Source: an uncultured Helicobacter sp. (GTDB lineage Bacteria > Campylobacterota > Campylobacteria > Campylobacterales > Helicobacteraceae). Taken from it: DNA of 64,000 bases. How positions within the stretch are numbered: the stretch's first letter is position 1; every line of letters begins with the position of its first letter. The notes under the pieces were generated by a model. It made no database searches. It worked only from the letters and a program-made list of their open reading frames with translations, and was not told the DNA's origin. Location of the stretch: contig NZ_CALERY010000027.1 of the NCBI RefSeq assembly GCF_937906905.1, positions 1-64,000 on the forward strand. The letters are read 5' to 3'. This document shows positions 53,431 to 63,055 of the stretch, piece after piece. Both the position numbers and the translations under genes were made by a program.

Positions 53431-53476
53431 TGAATCTCCTTAATGTGATTAGCCCAAATTCTGGGGCAATGGGCAA

Positions 53477-53482
53477 ATTATA
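53477..53482 (-). promoter_or_regulatory. -10 element of frdCAB
   Basis: TATAAT on the minus strand, 47-52 bases before the frdC ATG. Confidence 0.55.
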
Positions 53483-53664
53483 GTCTATATTTTTGGGAAA
53501 AAAACTTAAATTATTTTTAGATTCTGTGTTTTTTGGATAATGGAATTTCGCGTAGAATCTTTGATCAGGCAAGTTAAATTTTATGAGCTTAAGGCAGGTA
53601 AAATTCATAGCTCTTTACAAGGCGCTTAGGGGAAAGATTTCATAATTTTTTAGGCTTTTTAGTG

Positions 53665-53670
53665 TAAAAT
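53665..53670 (+). promoter_or_regulatory. -10 element of the ctpA-purCSQ unit
   Basis: TAAAAT preceded by TG (extended -10). The nearest plus-strand gene is ctpA at 53819. Confidence 0.4.
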
Positions 53671-53818
53671 GCTAGAATCCACGCAGGTATTATCAAGAGT
53701 TAAAGAGCACAATAGCAGGTCAGGAGCCACACTACAATCCGGCATAGACAGAATCTACAATCAATTCTTGCTAATTCTAGCGAGTGGAATATAGACAAAT
53801 ATACACAAAAGGCATAGC

Positions 53819-55204
53819 ATGAGCAGAAATTTTTTCATAGGCATGGCAGTCGCAGTTGTTGGAGTGTTTCTCGCGTTTGGAAACCTCACTACACTCACGC
53901 AGGCTGCACCACAAGAGCAAGCAAAAGAACAAAAACCCGACACCAAAAAGCAGCGTGCGCAGGCATACGACAGGCTTGCACAGACAATCGCGACCATAGA
54001 GTCCTACTATGTCGATGAAGTCCCTATCGATGATCTTATTGATAAAGCCATCAATGGTCTCATTTCTAATCTTGACGCACACTCCGAGTTTCTCGATGAG
54101 AAGAAATATAAAGAGCTAAAAACACAAACCAAAGGCGAGTTTGGTGGGCTTGGGATCACCGTGGGGCTAAAGGACGGAGCGCTCACAATCATTGCGCCAC
54201 TTGAGGGCACCCCAGCGCAAAAAGCTGGTCTCCAAAGTGGCGATGTCATCTTAAAAATCGAGAATCAAAGCACCATTGGTATGAGCATCGATGATGCAGT
54301 AAATCTCATGCGCGGCAAACCCAAAACCCAAATCACAATCACAATCGTGCGAAAAGGCGAAAGCAAGCCGCTAGTTTTTACCTTGACGCGCGATATTATT
54401 AAGATCAAATCCGTCTATGCCAAAAGCATTGATGACACGCCTTATGTATATATTCGCATCAATTCTTTTGACGAGAATGTTACACAAAGCGTCAAACAAG
54501 CGCTTAAAGAGCATGCCAAAGCCCAAGGTATTGTGCTTGACTTGCGCAATAACCCTGGCGGGCTGCTTGATCAAGCCGTAGAGCTTTCAAATCTCTTCAT
54601 AAAGAGCGGGATCATCGTCTCACAAAAAGGCAAGATAAAAGAGGAAAACATCGCCTACAAAGCCAATGGTAAAGCCCCATATAGCAAAATCCCAATTGTC
54701 GTGCTTGTCAATAGCGGGACAGCGAGTGCGAGCGAGATTGTCTCTGGCGCACTCCAGGACCACCATCGTGCGATTGTCGTTGGCGAAGACACATTTGGCA
54801 AGGGTAGCGTGCAAGTGGTAATCCCCATCAACAATACCGAAGCAATCAAACTCACCACAGCCAAATACTATCTCCCAAGCGGACGCACCATACAGGCTGT
54901 GGGCGTGAAACCCGATGTCGTCGTGCATCCTGGCAAAGTCCCCCAGGAGAGCGGCGGGTTTGAGATAAAAGAAGCAGATTTGCGCAATCACTTGCAAAAC
55001 GAGCTTAATAAACTTGATGACCAAGAAGCGAAAAAAGATGAAAGCAAATCCTTGCAAAAAGATTCTCTCGAGGAGCAAAAGCGCATCACACATGCAGATG
55101 TATCTAACGATATCCAGCTGAAATTCGCCATTGACTCACTAAAGACTTGGGAGATTTTAGATTCTGCTAGAAACACCCAAGAGAGCATCAAGCCCAAAAA
55201 ATAA
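53819..55204 (+). CDS. ctpA: C-terminal processing protease (S41), CtpA/Prc type
   Basis: 461 residues. Hydrophobic signal (FFIGMAVAVVGVFLAFG), PDZ domain with FGGLGITVGLKDGALTIIAPLEGTPAQKAGLQSGDVIL, catalytic Ser in VLVNSGTASASEIVSGAL and Lys in GEDTFGKGSVQ. LDLRNNPGGLLDQAVEL is the S41 signature. Cuts periplasmic proteins at hydrophobic C-termini. The charged Lys/Glu-rich tail is normal. Upstream of purC. Confidence 0.95.
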   Translation: MSRNFFIGMAVAVVGVFLAFGNLTTLTQAAPQEQAKEQKPDTKKQRAQAYDRLAQTIATIESYYVDEVPIDDLIDKAINGLISNLDAHSEFLDEKKYKELKTQTKGEFGGLGITVGLKDGALTIIAPLEGTPAQKAGLQSGDVILKIENQSTIGMSIDDAVNLMRGKPKTQITITIVRKGESKPLVFTLTRDIIKIKSVYAKSIDDTPYVYIRINSFDENVTQSVKQALKEHAKAQGIVLDLRNNPGGLLDQAVELSNLFIKSGIIVSQKGKIKEENIAYKANGKAPYSKIPIVVLVNSGTASASEIVSGALQDHHRAIVVGEDTFGKGSVQVVIPINNTEAIKLTTAKYYLPSGRTIQAVGVKPDVVVHPGKVPQESGGFEIKEADLRNHLQNELNKLDDQEAKKDESKSLQKDSLEEQKRITHADVSNDIQLKFAIDSLKTWEILDSARNTQESIKPKK

Positions 55205-55270
55205 GGGGAATTATCACGCTTCAATAAATCTAAGCGTAGAATCTCGCCATACCACTTTTAAGGAGATCCA

Positions 55271-55996
55271 ATGAACCAATCACCACAAAAGCAATCTCTG
55301 CTCTATGAGGGCAAAGGGAAAAAGCTTTTTGCCACCACAGATGAAGGTCAAGTTATCGCCGAGTTTAAAGACGACTTAACCGCATTCAACGCCCAAAAAC
55401 GCAGCAGTGAATCGGGTAAAGGCGCGCTAAACTGCGTGATTAGCAGTCTGCTTTTTGAGCTACTTGGCAAACACGGAATCAAAAGCCACTATATAAAAAT
55501 GCTTGATGAAAACAACATGCTCTGCCAGAAAGTGCAGATTATCCCTATCGAGGTTGTCGTGCGCAACATCGCCACAGGCTCGCTTAGCAAGCGACTAGGG
55601 ATTGAAGATGGCGTTGTGCTGCCATTTACGCTCGTAGAGTTTTACTACAAAGATGATGCATTGGGCGATCCTATCATCAATGATGAACATTGCAAGATTC
55701 TAGGGATCATCAATGATGAGCGAGATCTTGAACATCTCCGCCAAGAAGCAAGGAAAATCAACGATATCTTGCGCGCATTTTTCGACGATCGGGGATTAAA
55801 GCTTGTGGATTTCAAGCTAGAGTTTGGTAGGAATGCACAGGGAGAAATTATCCTAGCTGATGAGATTTCGCCAGATAGCTGCAGATTCTGGGATAAGCAG
55901 ACAAATAAAAAGCTTGATAAAGATAGATTCCGCCAAGATCTAGGCGATCTCAAAAGTGCGTATGCCGAAGTGCTCCAGCGCATACAAACACCCTAA
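55271..55996 (+). CDS. purC: Phosphoribosylaminoimidazole-succinocarboxamide synthase
   Basis: 241 residues. LLYEGKGKKLFATTDEGQVIAEFKDDLTAFN at the N-terminus, VQIIPIEVVVRNIATGSLSKRLG and LVDFKLEFGRNAQGEIILADEISPDSCRFWD are the two SAICAR synthetase signatures. Step 8 of purine synthesis. TAAGGAG before ATG. First of purC-purS-purQ. Confidence 0.97.
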   Translation: MNQSPQKQSLLYEGKGKKLFATTDEGQVIAEFKDDLTAFNAQKRSSESGKGALNCVISSLLFELLGKHGIKSHYIKMLDENNMLCQKVQIIPIEVVVRNIATGSLSKRLGIEDGVVLPFTLVEFYYKDDALGDPIINDEHCKILGIINDERDLEHLRQEARKINDILRAFFDDRGLKLVDFKLEFGRNAQGEIILADEISPDSCRFWDKQTNKKLDKDRFRQDLGDLKSAYAEVLQRIQTP

Positions 55997-56087
55997 ATTG
56001 CACTAGAATCTAAGCCCAGAGTCTCAAGCAGATAAGAAGACACAACATATAATTCCAACAAGTATAACTAAAGACAAAGGAAGCCTA

Positions 56088-56330
56088 ATGCAAGCACAAA
56101 TCACAATCAGCCTACGAAATGGTGTCCTAGACCCACAAGCAAAGGCTATACACCATGCCATAGAGTCGCTAGGATTCTCGCAGGTGAGCCAAGTTGTCAT
56201 GCAAAAGCAAATCACGCTTGAGCTTGAGTCCAGCTCGCAAGAGCACGCCCAGCAAATCGCAGAGCAAATTGCCCACGATCTGCTTGCAAACCCCGTCATC
56301 GAAAACTATGAAGTGCAGATAAAGGCATAA
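56088..56330 (+). CDS. purS: FGAM synthase subunit PurS
   Basis: 80 residues. QITISLRNGVLDPQAKAIHHAIESLGF is the PurS start; it ends NPVIENYEVQIKA. Small structural subunit that joins PurQ and PurL in the formylglycinamidine synthase complex. AAGGAAG before ATG; three bases before purQ. Confidence 0.95.
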   Translation: MQAQITISLRNGVLDPQAKAIHHAIESLGFSQVSQVVMQKQITLELESSSQEHAQQIAEQIAHDLLANPVIENYEVQIKA

Positions 56331-56332
56331 CC

Positions 56333-57079
56333 ATGGTAAGTATCGTGCGCTTTGCAGGGACAAATTGCGAGTTTGACATGCAGTATGTATATGAAAAGCT
56401 ACTGCATATCCCAAGCACCATCATCTGGCATAAAGACAAAGCCCTGCCAAGCGGGACGAAGCTTGTCGTGCTAGCAGGTGGGTTTAGCTATGGGGACTAT
56501 CTGCGAAGTGGAGCGATTGCGCGCTTTGCGCCTATCATGCGCGCAGTTAAAGAATTTGGCGAGCGGGGCGGTCGGATTCTAGGCATCTGCAATGGATTCC
56601 AGATTCTCACCGAGGCTAAACTCCTGCCTGGCGCCTTGCTGCGCAATCAAGGGCTGCATTTCATCTCTAAAACAATCCCACTTCACATTGCAAACACTGA
56701 CAATATCTTTTTGCAGCCATATAAAAAAGATGAAATAATCTCGCTACCTATCGCACATGCTGATGGGCGCTACCATATCGATAGGAGTGGGCTGGAGCGC
56801 TTGCAGGAGGGTGGGCAGATTCTACTGCGCTATGTGGAGAATGAAAATGGCTCGGTAGAATCTATCGCAGGAATCTGCAATGCAGAGAAAAATATCTTTG
56901 GACTTATGCCTCACCCAGAGCGCGCATGCGAAGCGCTCTCGCTTCGCTATATTCGCGCACATTCTCTGCGCAGAGCAGGCGATACACCTGTGGAATCCAC
57001 CAAAGATCACACAAGCACTTTGACTACTTCGACTACTCCACAAGGGCTAGCCATGCTAGAATCCATTTACAAGGCATAG
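56333..57079 (+). CDS. purQ: FGAM synthase glutaminase subunit PurQ
   Basis: 248 residues. Class I amidotransferase: LVVLAGGFSYGDYLRSGAIARFAPIM, nucleophile Cys in ILGICNGFQILTEAKLLPGALLRN, and the His/Glu pair in GLMPHPERACEAL. Supplies ammonia to PurL. C-terminus is extended by about 25 residues (AGDTPVESTKDHTSTLTTST) versus standard PurQ; this looks disordered. purL is not in the window. Confidence 0.96.
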   Translation: MVSIVRFAGTNCEFDMQYVYEKLLHIPSTIIWHKDKALPSGTKLVVLAGGFSYGDYLRSGAIARFAPIMRAVKEFGERGGRILGICNGFQILTEAKLLPGALLRNQGLHFISKTIPLHIANTDNIFLQPYKKDEIISLPIAHADGRYHIDRSGLERLQEGGQILLRYVENENGSVESIAGICNAEKNIFGLMPHPERACEALSLRYIRAHSLRRAGDTPVESTKDHTSTLTTSTTPQGLAMLESIYKA

Positions 57080-57080
57080 T

Positions 57081-58265
57081 ATGCGTGCGCTACTTTTCTC
57101 TACACTTTTGTGCTTATCGTTTGTGGCAGCTCATGCCGCACCAGAAGATTCCAAGCTTCTTGAATCCTTTGCCGATTCTAATAGCCCTAGCCCAAGTAGC
57201 ATGCAGACAAGCACGGAGCAGATTCTGCACCTCCAAAACATCACACCAGAATCCATTCTCCAGTCCCCAATCTACATCGGGCAGAAGATCCCTATCACTT
57301 ATCGTGTGCTATTTTTCAACAATGCCTCGCTCAATCAAAGCTCTTTCAAAGAAAAAACCACCACAAACGCAATTACACTCGAGAATCCAAACCAGCCATG
57401 GCAGGAGGCTAGCACAGGAGAGCCCGCCCAAAACCCGCAAAACCAAAAATCCTATGAGATCACCTATATCTTCAAAATCAAAACCCCAAATGCACGCATT
57501 CCAGCATTTGAAGTCTCTGCGATTTCTGCTGATGGTGCATATATCGATGTCGCCACAAGCGAAGCACTCACGCTTAGCGCCATAGATCTCTACCAGAATA
57601 AAAACTATGTCGGCGTGGTGGGACAAGACCTCCAGCTAGGGATCTACAAAGCCAAACCCTATGATGAGCACAATAACCTAATCGCCTTTGAACTCATCGC
57701 CAAGCAGGCAAATCTCGAAGATTTTAAACTTCCAAATATCGAAAAGCAAGGGATTGAACGATCAAGCTTTAATCTCGCAGAATCCAGGGCGATTTTTTAT
57801 GCGATTCTGCCCCGCAGTATGCAAAATCTCCTACTCGAGTATTTCTCCACACAGACAAACCGCTTCGAACAAGTGCGAATCCCTGTTGTGCCAGTGGTTG
57901 AGGGGGTTACCACACAAGAGAATCTAAAGCCCAAAAATACCTATCTTATCTACCGAGCACTCGCACTTGCTGGCGTGGCGATTAGCTTTTTTGTGCTGGC
58001 ATTTTTTGCCAAGCGCTTGCGTAAAGTGCTTATCGCCATTGGTGTGTGTGTGCTGCTCTATCTGCTCTATCAACTACTCTACACAAAAACTGCCATGATT
58101 GATGCCCAGACCAAAATCTGGATTCTACCGACACACAACTCCACACTACTAGAGGAAACAAGCGCCGCCATGGAAGTGAAAATCATCGGCGAACACGACA
58201 AATACTACAAAATCAGCACACCCGCGGAAACAATAGGCTGGATTAGGAAAGACGATGCGAAATAA
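57081..58265 (+). CDS. BatD-like membrane protein with C-terminal SH3-like domain
   Basis: 394 residues. Signal peptide (LLFSTLLCLSFVAAHA), a large periplasmic beta domain with IYIGQKIPITYRVLFFNNA and YEITYIFKIKTPNARIPAFEVSA (BatD/oxygen-tolerance-like), then two membrane helices (IYRALALAGVAISFFVLAF and VLIAIGVCVLLYLLYQLLY). It ends in a bacterial SH3-like segment (IWILPTHNSTLL, VKIIGEHDKYYKIS, GWIRKDDAK). Ligand unknown. Overlaps plsC by 11 bases. In the HP1349 position. Confidence 0.6.
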   Translation: MRALLFSTLLCLSFVAAHAAPEDSKLLESFADSNSPSPSSMQTSTEQILHLQNITPESILQSPIYIGQKIPITYRVLFFNNASLNQSSFKEKTTTNAITLENPNQPWQEASTGEPAQNPQNQKSYEITYIFKIKTPNARIPAFEVSAISADGAYIDVATSEALTLSAIDLYQNKNYVGVVGQDLQLGIYKAKPYDEHNNLIAFELIAKQANLEDFKLPNIEKQGIERSSFNLAESRAIFYAILPRSMQNLLLEYFSTQTNRFEQVRIPVVPVVEGVTTQENLKPKNTYLIYRALALAGVAISFFVLAFFAKRLRKVLIAIGVCVLLYLLYQLLYTKTAMIDAQTKIWILPTHNSTLLEETSAAMEVKIIGEHDKYYKISTPAETIGWIRKDDAK

Positions 58266-59148
58266 GCTTAAAGGAATTTATGAGCTACTTCTCATTGGCG
58301 TAGGGCTTGCGATTATCATTTGCTTTATCTTCCTTAATCGCAAGAAAAATAACGCCCGCAGCACGCGCATGAGCTGTCATACATTTTTTACACTAGCAAA
58401 CATTCGGCTTGAGCAACTAGGGGAGTTTGATGAGAGCGCTGACCTTATCATTATGAATCACCAAAGCGTCGCAGATATCCTCTGCCTAGAAGCCTACCAC
58501 CCACGCAATATCTGCTGGGTAGCCAAAAAGCAGCTAGGGGAGATTCCATTTTATGGCTACGCACTCACAGGTCCAGAGATGATTCTAATCGACAGGGAAG
58601 ACAAGCGCGGGCTCGCACTCCTGCTAGGCATGGTTAGAGAGAAGCTCGCCCAAAAGCGCCCGATTGTGATTTTCCCAGAAGGCACACGCAGCAAGGGGGG
58701 TGAGCGATTTTTACGCTTCAAGCCTGGTGCAAAGATAATCGCCGAGAAATTCAATCTCAAAATCCAGCCAATCGTGCTGGTCAATACGCGAAGAATTTTT
58801 AACTCCTCGCCCTTAGAAGCAACAAGCAATCGTGCGCGCATGATTGCGCTAAAGCCTTTTACTCTTGATGAAATGCCAAGCAAAGAAGTCTTCTACCACT
58901 CTAGCGACTCACTTGATCGCGCCAAAACCCTAGCGCACAAACAAGCACGCAAAACGCGAGGGCTAGCATGTATTGTAGATTCTGGTGCGGAATCCACAGA
59001 ATCCATGTCAGCAAATCAAACAACCCAACCCCAGCAAGCTACCACACAGGAATCGCAGCAGAATCTACGGCAAGATTCGTGGTATGAGCAGCTTGAGCAG
59101 TGTATGCAAGAAGTCTATACCCGCCACTACAACGAGCTAAATCACTAG
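58255..59148 (+). CDS. plsC: 1-acyl-sn-glycerol-3-phosphate acyltransferase
   Basis: 297 residues. N-terminal membrane helix (ELLLIGVGLAIIICFIFLN), catalytic HX4D motif in LIIMNHQSVADILCLEAY, FPEGTRSKGGERFLRFKPGA substrate motif, and KIQPIVLVNTRRIF. Makes phosphatidic acid. C-terminal 60 residues (VDSGAESTESMSANQTTQPQ) are a low-complexity insert rich in AGAATC motifs, followed by a helix with normal ending. Confidence 0.93.
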   Translation: MRNKLKGIYELLLIGVGLAIIICFIFLNRKKNNARSTRMSCHTFFTLANIRLEQLGEFDESADLIIMNHQSVADILCLEAYHPRNICWVAKKQLGEIPFYGYALTGPEMILIDREDKRGLALLLGMVREKLAQKRPIVIFPEGTRSKGGERFLRFKPGAKIIAEKFNLKIQPIVLVNTRRIFNSSPLEATSNRARMIALKPFTLDEMPSKEVFYHSSDSLDRAKTLAHKQARKTRGLACIVDSGAESTESMSANQTTQPQQATTQESQQNLRQDSWYEQLEQCMQEVYTRHYNELNH

Positions 59149-59251
59149 CTCCCACCAGAATCTATATCCAGCAAGATTCCAGCCATGCTCTCGCCACATA
59201 AGCAAATGCCAACAGGTATCCAGAACCACAGACAACACACAAGCTACATAT

Positions 59252-59272
59252 AGCGCCAGAGTCGTTGGCGCT
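59252..59272. terminator. Possible bidirectional terminator between plsC and U32 peptidase
   Basis: AGCGCCA (59252-59258) pairs with TGGCGCT (59266-59272), 7 bp, 7-base loop, between convergent genes. The T-run is short, so strength is uncertain. Confidence 0.35.
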
Positions 59273-60633
59273 TACTCTACAATCTCTTGACGCAAAAAGC
59301 TAAAAGGCGGTAGAGGCAACGGGAGCTTGAAAGCATTGACATTGCCGCTATGGATAGATTCTAGCTCTTTGCCATCTTGGGTTAGAATCTTATCAAAGCG
59401 CATTTTCTTTACCAAACGCTTTTGCCCACCCTGCTCTATCTCCTCCTCATAAATCTCCCCTAGCTCACTTTGACCACACTCCACATGCGCACCAAAAGGC
59501 AACACAATTTCTTTGGATTCTCCCACTCGAATAGTATGCTTACAGAGCGCAAACTCGCCCCCCTCTAGCACTTCGGCATTGACCTGGTAACTGCCCTCAC
59601 TTATGGCAGTCAAATGATTTTGCGTGGTATTTTTCTCATAAGGTCGGCTGATGATATATCCATTAGTGAAGCCACGATTTTTCAAAGTATTTAGCTCAAA
59701 TGCGTAAAAACTAGAATCTAACTCCCCTCTATAATAGTCATCAACAGCAGCACGATAGGCTCTAGCTGTGATTGCCGCGTAGTAATGTGATTTCGTGCGT
59801 CCCTCAATCTTAAGTGCATCTACTGCGCCAGAATCTAAAATCTCCTTAATATGTGCGCTTAGATTTAAATCCTTAGAATTAAAGATATGTGTGCCTAGCC
59901 CCTCTTGCTCTTCAAGCCTCATCATCACGCCATTGTCCGGGTTTTTGACAAATAGTTCCTTGCCATTAAATTTGACAAGGCTATCGCTTGCCTCATCGCG
60001 CACGAAATACTCATAATCAAATCGGCAGTCATTCGCGCAGCTCCCGCGATTTGGCACGCGCCCAGACTGCAATGCAGAGATAAGGCAGCGCCCAGAAAAA
60101 GCAAAGCACATGCTCCCATGCACAAAAATCTCTAGCTCCAAATCCGGCAAATGCTTTTTAATCTCTCTAGCATCTTTTAGACTAAGCTCGCGTGCGGCGA
60201 CGATACGCTTCACGCCCATTTCATAAAAAACTTCTGCATCAAGCACATTAAGGACATTAGCCTGGGTGGAGAGATGGATTGGGATTTGTGGGACGAGCTT
60301 TTTAGCCAATCTTACAACACCCGGTGCGGCGACAATAAATGCATCAGGAGCTAGATCTGCCATTTTTAGAATATGAGATTCTAGGAGCTTTAGCTGGTTA
60401 TTGAAGGGAAATCCATTTATGGTTACAAAGACCTTTTTCCCCAATGCATGGGCATATCGCACACCCTCTGCGAAATCCTCATAGCTAAACTCTTTTCCCG
60501 CTCTCGTGCGTAGCGAAAAGTGGCTCACTCCACCATAGACCGCATCTGCGCCATAGGCGAGCGCGATTTTTAGCTTAGCAAGATTGCCTGCAGGAGAGAG
60601 AATCTGCACTTTTTTATCCATGCTACTACCCAT
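59272..60633 (-). CDS. U32-family peptidase (TrhP/YegQ-like)
   Basis: About 453 residues from ATG 60633 (another ATG at 60621 fits as well). The open frame to 60828 overlaps cheZ and is unlikely. KVQILSPAGNLAKLKIALAYGADAVYGGVSHFSLRTRAG opens the fold; the U32 signature is ELEIFVHGSMCFAFSGRCLISALQSGR with NRGSCANDCR. TrhP-type enzymes make prephenate-derived hydroxylation of tRNA wobble uridine; older reports call it collagenase. Next to cheZ as in H. pylori. Confidence 0.88.
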   Translation of the reverse strand: MGSSMDKKVQILSPAGNLAKLKIALAYGADAVYGGVSHFSLRTRAGKEFSYEDFAEGVRYAHALGKKVFVTINGFPFNNQLKLLESHILKMADLAPDAFIVAAPGVVRLAKKLVPQIPIHLSTQANVLNVLDAEVFYEMGVKRIVAARELSLKDAREIKKHLPDLELEIFVHGSMCFAFSGRCLISALQSGRVPNRGSCANDCRFDYEYFVRDEASDSLVKFNGKELFVKNPDNGVMMRLEEQEGLGTHIFNSKDLNLSAHIKEILDSGAVDALKIEGRTKSHYYAAITARAYRAAVDDYYRGELDSSFYAFELNTLKNRGFTNGYIISRPYEKNTTQNHLTAISEGSYQVNAEVLEGGEFALCKHTIRVGESKEIVLPFGAHVECGQSELGEIYEEEIEQGGQKRLVKKMRFDKILTQDGKELESIHSGNVNAFKLPLPLPPFSFLRQEIVE

Positions 60634-60700
60634 GCTTTGCTCTATTCCTTTCTTATTGCCTTTGCTTGATTCACAGATTCTGTATTTAGGCAGATTTGGG

Positions 60701-61411
60701 CTATTTTTTCTGTCCAAATGAAGCGATGAGATTTTCAATATCCTCGGCATCTGCGATATTTGGATTATTATCACCTGTGATATACACCGCAGAGGCGACT
60801 CGCTTGCTGTCTTCAATTTTACTTTCAAAAAGCGAGTTCATATACTGCGCGAGCGCACGCATGACATTGATGACACGCTCAATGCGTTGGCGGTTAATAT
60901 CCTGGAACTGCATGATATCCATCGCCTGCAAAATTGCATCTGAGCAGTTATTTGCACTATCTGTAATTGCTGCGACTTCTTTGCGCATAGCCTGGGTGGA
61001 TTCTAGTGCATGTTTAAAACTCTCCACATGCAAGAAATGCTCGGTAAGCTTTGTAAAAAGCTCTTCTTGCGCGACAAAATATTCTTTCATTTTTTTAGTA
61101 GATTTGACAATGGATTCTGCATTTGAGCTGATGATATCTAGCTGATCGAACACCTCGCCTGCTTTAACCTCCGTATCGCGCGTAACATCATCTAGCTGAT
61201 GAACAACCTTATGATCCTTGTCTGGTGGAGGCGGTGGCCAGCTTTTGGCAGCATGGACACGGAAGTCGTTGGGATCGAATCTCATCTCCCCAGCCTCTTC
61301 GCCTGCCCCCTCATCTACCCCTACACCTGCTTGGCTAGAATCTAGCGAGTCAATATCCTGCAGTCCAGAATCCTCCCCACTCATCAACGCATCGAGCTCT
61401 TCTTGTGTCAT
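60701..61411 (-). CDS. cheZ: Remote CheZ phosphatase (CheZ-HP type)
   Basis: 236 residues. N-terminal MTQEELDALMSGED resembles the FliM/FliN start. A Pro-rich linker (WPPPPPDK) is followed by a long helical hairpin: DTEVKAGEVFDQLDIISSN, then LDMQFQD-like AMDIMQFQDINRQRIERVINVM with the catalytic Asp-x3-Gln (DINRQ), and a short C-terminal CheY-binding helix (ADAEDIENLIASFGQ). Dephosphorylates CheY-P. The CheZ-HP of H. pylori is at the same position before the U32 peptidase. Confidence 0.85.
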   Translation of the reverse strand: MTQEELDALMSGEDSGLQDIDSLDSSQAGVGVDEGAGEEAGEMRFDPNDFRVHAAKSWPPPPPDKDHKVVHQLDDVTRDTEVKAGEVFDQLDIISSNAESIVKSTKKMKEYFVAQEELFTKLTEHFLHVESFKHALESTQAMRKEVAAITDSANNCSDAILQAMDIMQFQDINRQRIERVINVMRALAQYMNSLFESKIEDSKRVASAVYITGDNNPNIADAEDIENLIASFGQKK

Positions 61412-61459
61412 CGCTTATTCTCCCTTGCCTTTATCCCTTGTGAGTTACATCACATACCG

Positions 61460-63040
61460 CTAGATCACAACCATTTGCAACGAAATACACGCACTAATAC
61501 CAGAAAGCTCCTGCAAAACCTCTGCAGAAACCATATTATCCACAAGGATTACTGCAAGGGCTTCTTTTTTGGTATTGCGCGCGAGACGGAAGTCTGCAAT
61601 ATTGATTTGATGTTTGCCCAGAATCTGCCCCACACTGCCAATCACTCCGGGGACATCAGTGTTTTTAAATAGCAGCATGCGCCCTTTTGGCTCAATGAGC
61701 ACTTCAAATTCATTGATAGCACTCACGCGGATAATATTATCATCAAATACCGTGCCAGAGACACTGATGCTGCCATTATTCGTGCGCGCAGTAAGAGTGA
61801 TAAGGTTTTTATAAGTTTTTGAACCCTCGAGTGCTGTTTTTTGGATTTTGATCCCACGATCCTGGGCAATAAATGGCGCATTGATATAGTTTATCTTATC
61901 ATCAAGCGAGGGTTTAAGCACGCCTACAACCGCATAGGTTTCAAGAGAATCCACATATTTGCTAATCTCACCCTGCGCAGTAATCTCAAGAGAATTTAGC
62001 ACGCTTTTATCAAGCTGGGAGCAGAGAAAGCCAAGCTTTTGTGTGAGTTCTGTGTATTGCGCGACAAATGCTGGAATCTGGGCAGTATTGGAGGGGAGAT
62101 TGAGCGCATTTGGGTAGGAGATCCCGCGCGCAGCCTCCATAGCAGCTTGAGCTGCTTGCTTGGCAATTTCCTCCTGGGATTCTAGGGTATTAGCACCAAT
62201 ATGAGGGGTAACATAGACATTTGGCAAATCCAAAAGCTTACAAGTCGTGCCAGGCTCTTTTTCAAACACATCAATCCCCGCCCAGCGGATTTTCCCACTC
62301 ACAAGCCCATCATATAAATCCTGCTCATTATAAAGTCCGCCACGCGCGCAGTTGATAAGAATCACTCCATCTTTCATTTTGGCAATTTCTTTAGCAGTGA
62401 TCATATTCTTGGTCTCTGCATTTTTAGGCGTATGAATCGTGATGATATCGCAATGCAAAATCTCATCAAAATCTTTCACATAGCTAGCCCCTGCATTGAT
62501 AGCTTTTGATGGATGGATATAGGGATCATAGGCAAGCACTTCCGCCTCGAATGCCTTGCAGCGGATTCCCACGCGCGAGCCGATATTCCCAAATCCAATC
62601 ACGCCCACACGCTTGCCCTTTAACTCTGTGCCATACCAATCCTCGCGCTTCCATTTTCGCTCGACTTTGAGTTGAGCATTTGCACCAGGAAAATTTCGTA
62701 TCGCACTTAGGATATGTGTCATAGTGAGTTCGACAGCAGCGATGGTGTTTGCAGTAGGAACATTCATCACTACAATCCCTTGCTTAGAGCACGCATCAAT
62801 ATCGACATTATCCACGCCAACGCCCGCACGCACGATCGCTTTGAGGTTTGGAACATTTGCAAGAAACTCTTCTCCCACACTCGTGGAGCTACGCGTGATA
62901 GCCACATCAGCATTATGCAAGGACTTTAGCAGCTCATCTTTAGGGAGTGTGGCGAGATTTAGCATAGCTATATCGCTCTGGGAGGAGAGCATATCTAAGC
63001 CCTTTTGGTGGATATGATCACATACGACTATCCTATACAT
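61460..63040 (-). CDS. serA: D-3-phosphoglycerate dehydrogenase
   Basis: About 526 residues, long form with C-terminal ACT domain. RIVVCDHIHQKGLDML start, VGVIGFGNIGSRVGIRCKAF NAD site, LINCARGGLYNEQDLYDGL and VYVTPHIGANTLESQEEIA with the catalytic His. The C-terminal ACT (MLLFKNTDVPGVIGSVGQILGKHQINIADFRLARN) binds serine for feedback. I use ATG 63040 because AGGAG is then six bases upstream; ATG 63043 is also possible. First step of serine synthesis. Confidence 0.95.
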   Translation of the reverse strand: MYRIVVCDHIHQKGLDMLSSQSDIAMLNLATLPKDELLKSLHNADVAITRSSTSVGEEFLANVPNLKAIVRAGVGVDNVDIDACSKQGIVVMNVPTANTIAAVELTMTHILSAIRNFPGANAQLKVERKWKREDWYGTELKGKRVGVIGFGNIGSRVGIRCKAFEAEVLAYDPYIHPSKAINAGASYVKDFDEILHCDIITIHTPKNAETKNMITAKEIAKMKDGVILINCARGGLYNEQDLYDGLVSGKIRWAGIDVFEKEPGTTCKLLDLPNVYVTPHIGANTLESQEEIAKQAAQAAMEAARGISYPNALNLPSNTAQIPAFVAQYTELTQKLGFLCSQLDKSVLNSLEITAQGEISKYVDSLETYAVVGVLKPSLDDKINYINAPFIAQDRGIKIQKTALEGSKTYKNLITLTARTNNGSISVSGTVFDDNIIRVSAINEFEVLIEPKGRMLLFKNTDVPGVIGSVGQILGKHQINIADFRLARNTKKEALAVILVDNMVSAEVLQELSGISACISLQMVVI

Positions 63041-63055
63041 CATCAACTCCTTAAA

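Larger units (their letters stand above)
53431..53818. other. Divergent promoter region between frdCAB and ctpA
   Basis: 388 bases without a gene. Minus-strand TATAAT (53477-53482) serves frdCAB. Plus-strand TGTAAAAT (TAAAAT at 53665-53670) is an extended -10 that probably drives ctpA, leaving a leader of about 140 bases. Several TAGATTCT/AGAATCT motifs; no RNA structure recognised. Confidence 0.5.

Noticed and set aside
58695..58700. G6 run in plsC as a switch
   Set aside because: Falls in the conserved GTRSKGGERF motif of an essential gene; six bases is not hypermutable here.
60634..60828. N-terminal extension of the U32 peptidase to 60828
   Set aside because: It would overlap cheZ by 128 bases and the residues have no U32 features.
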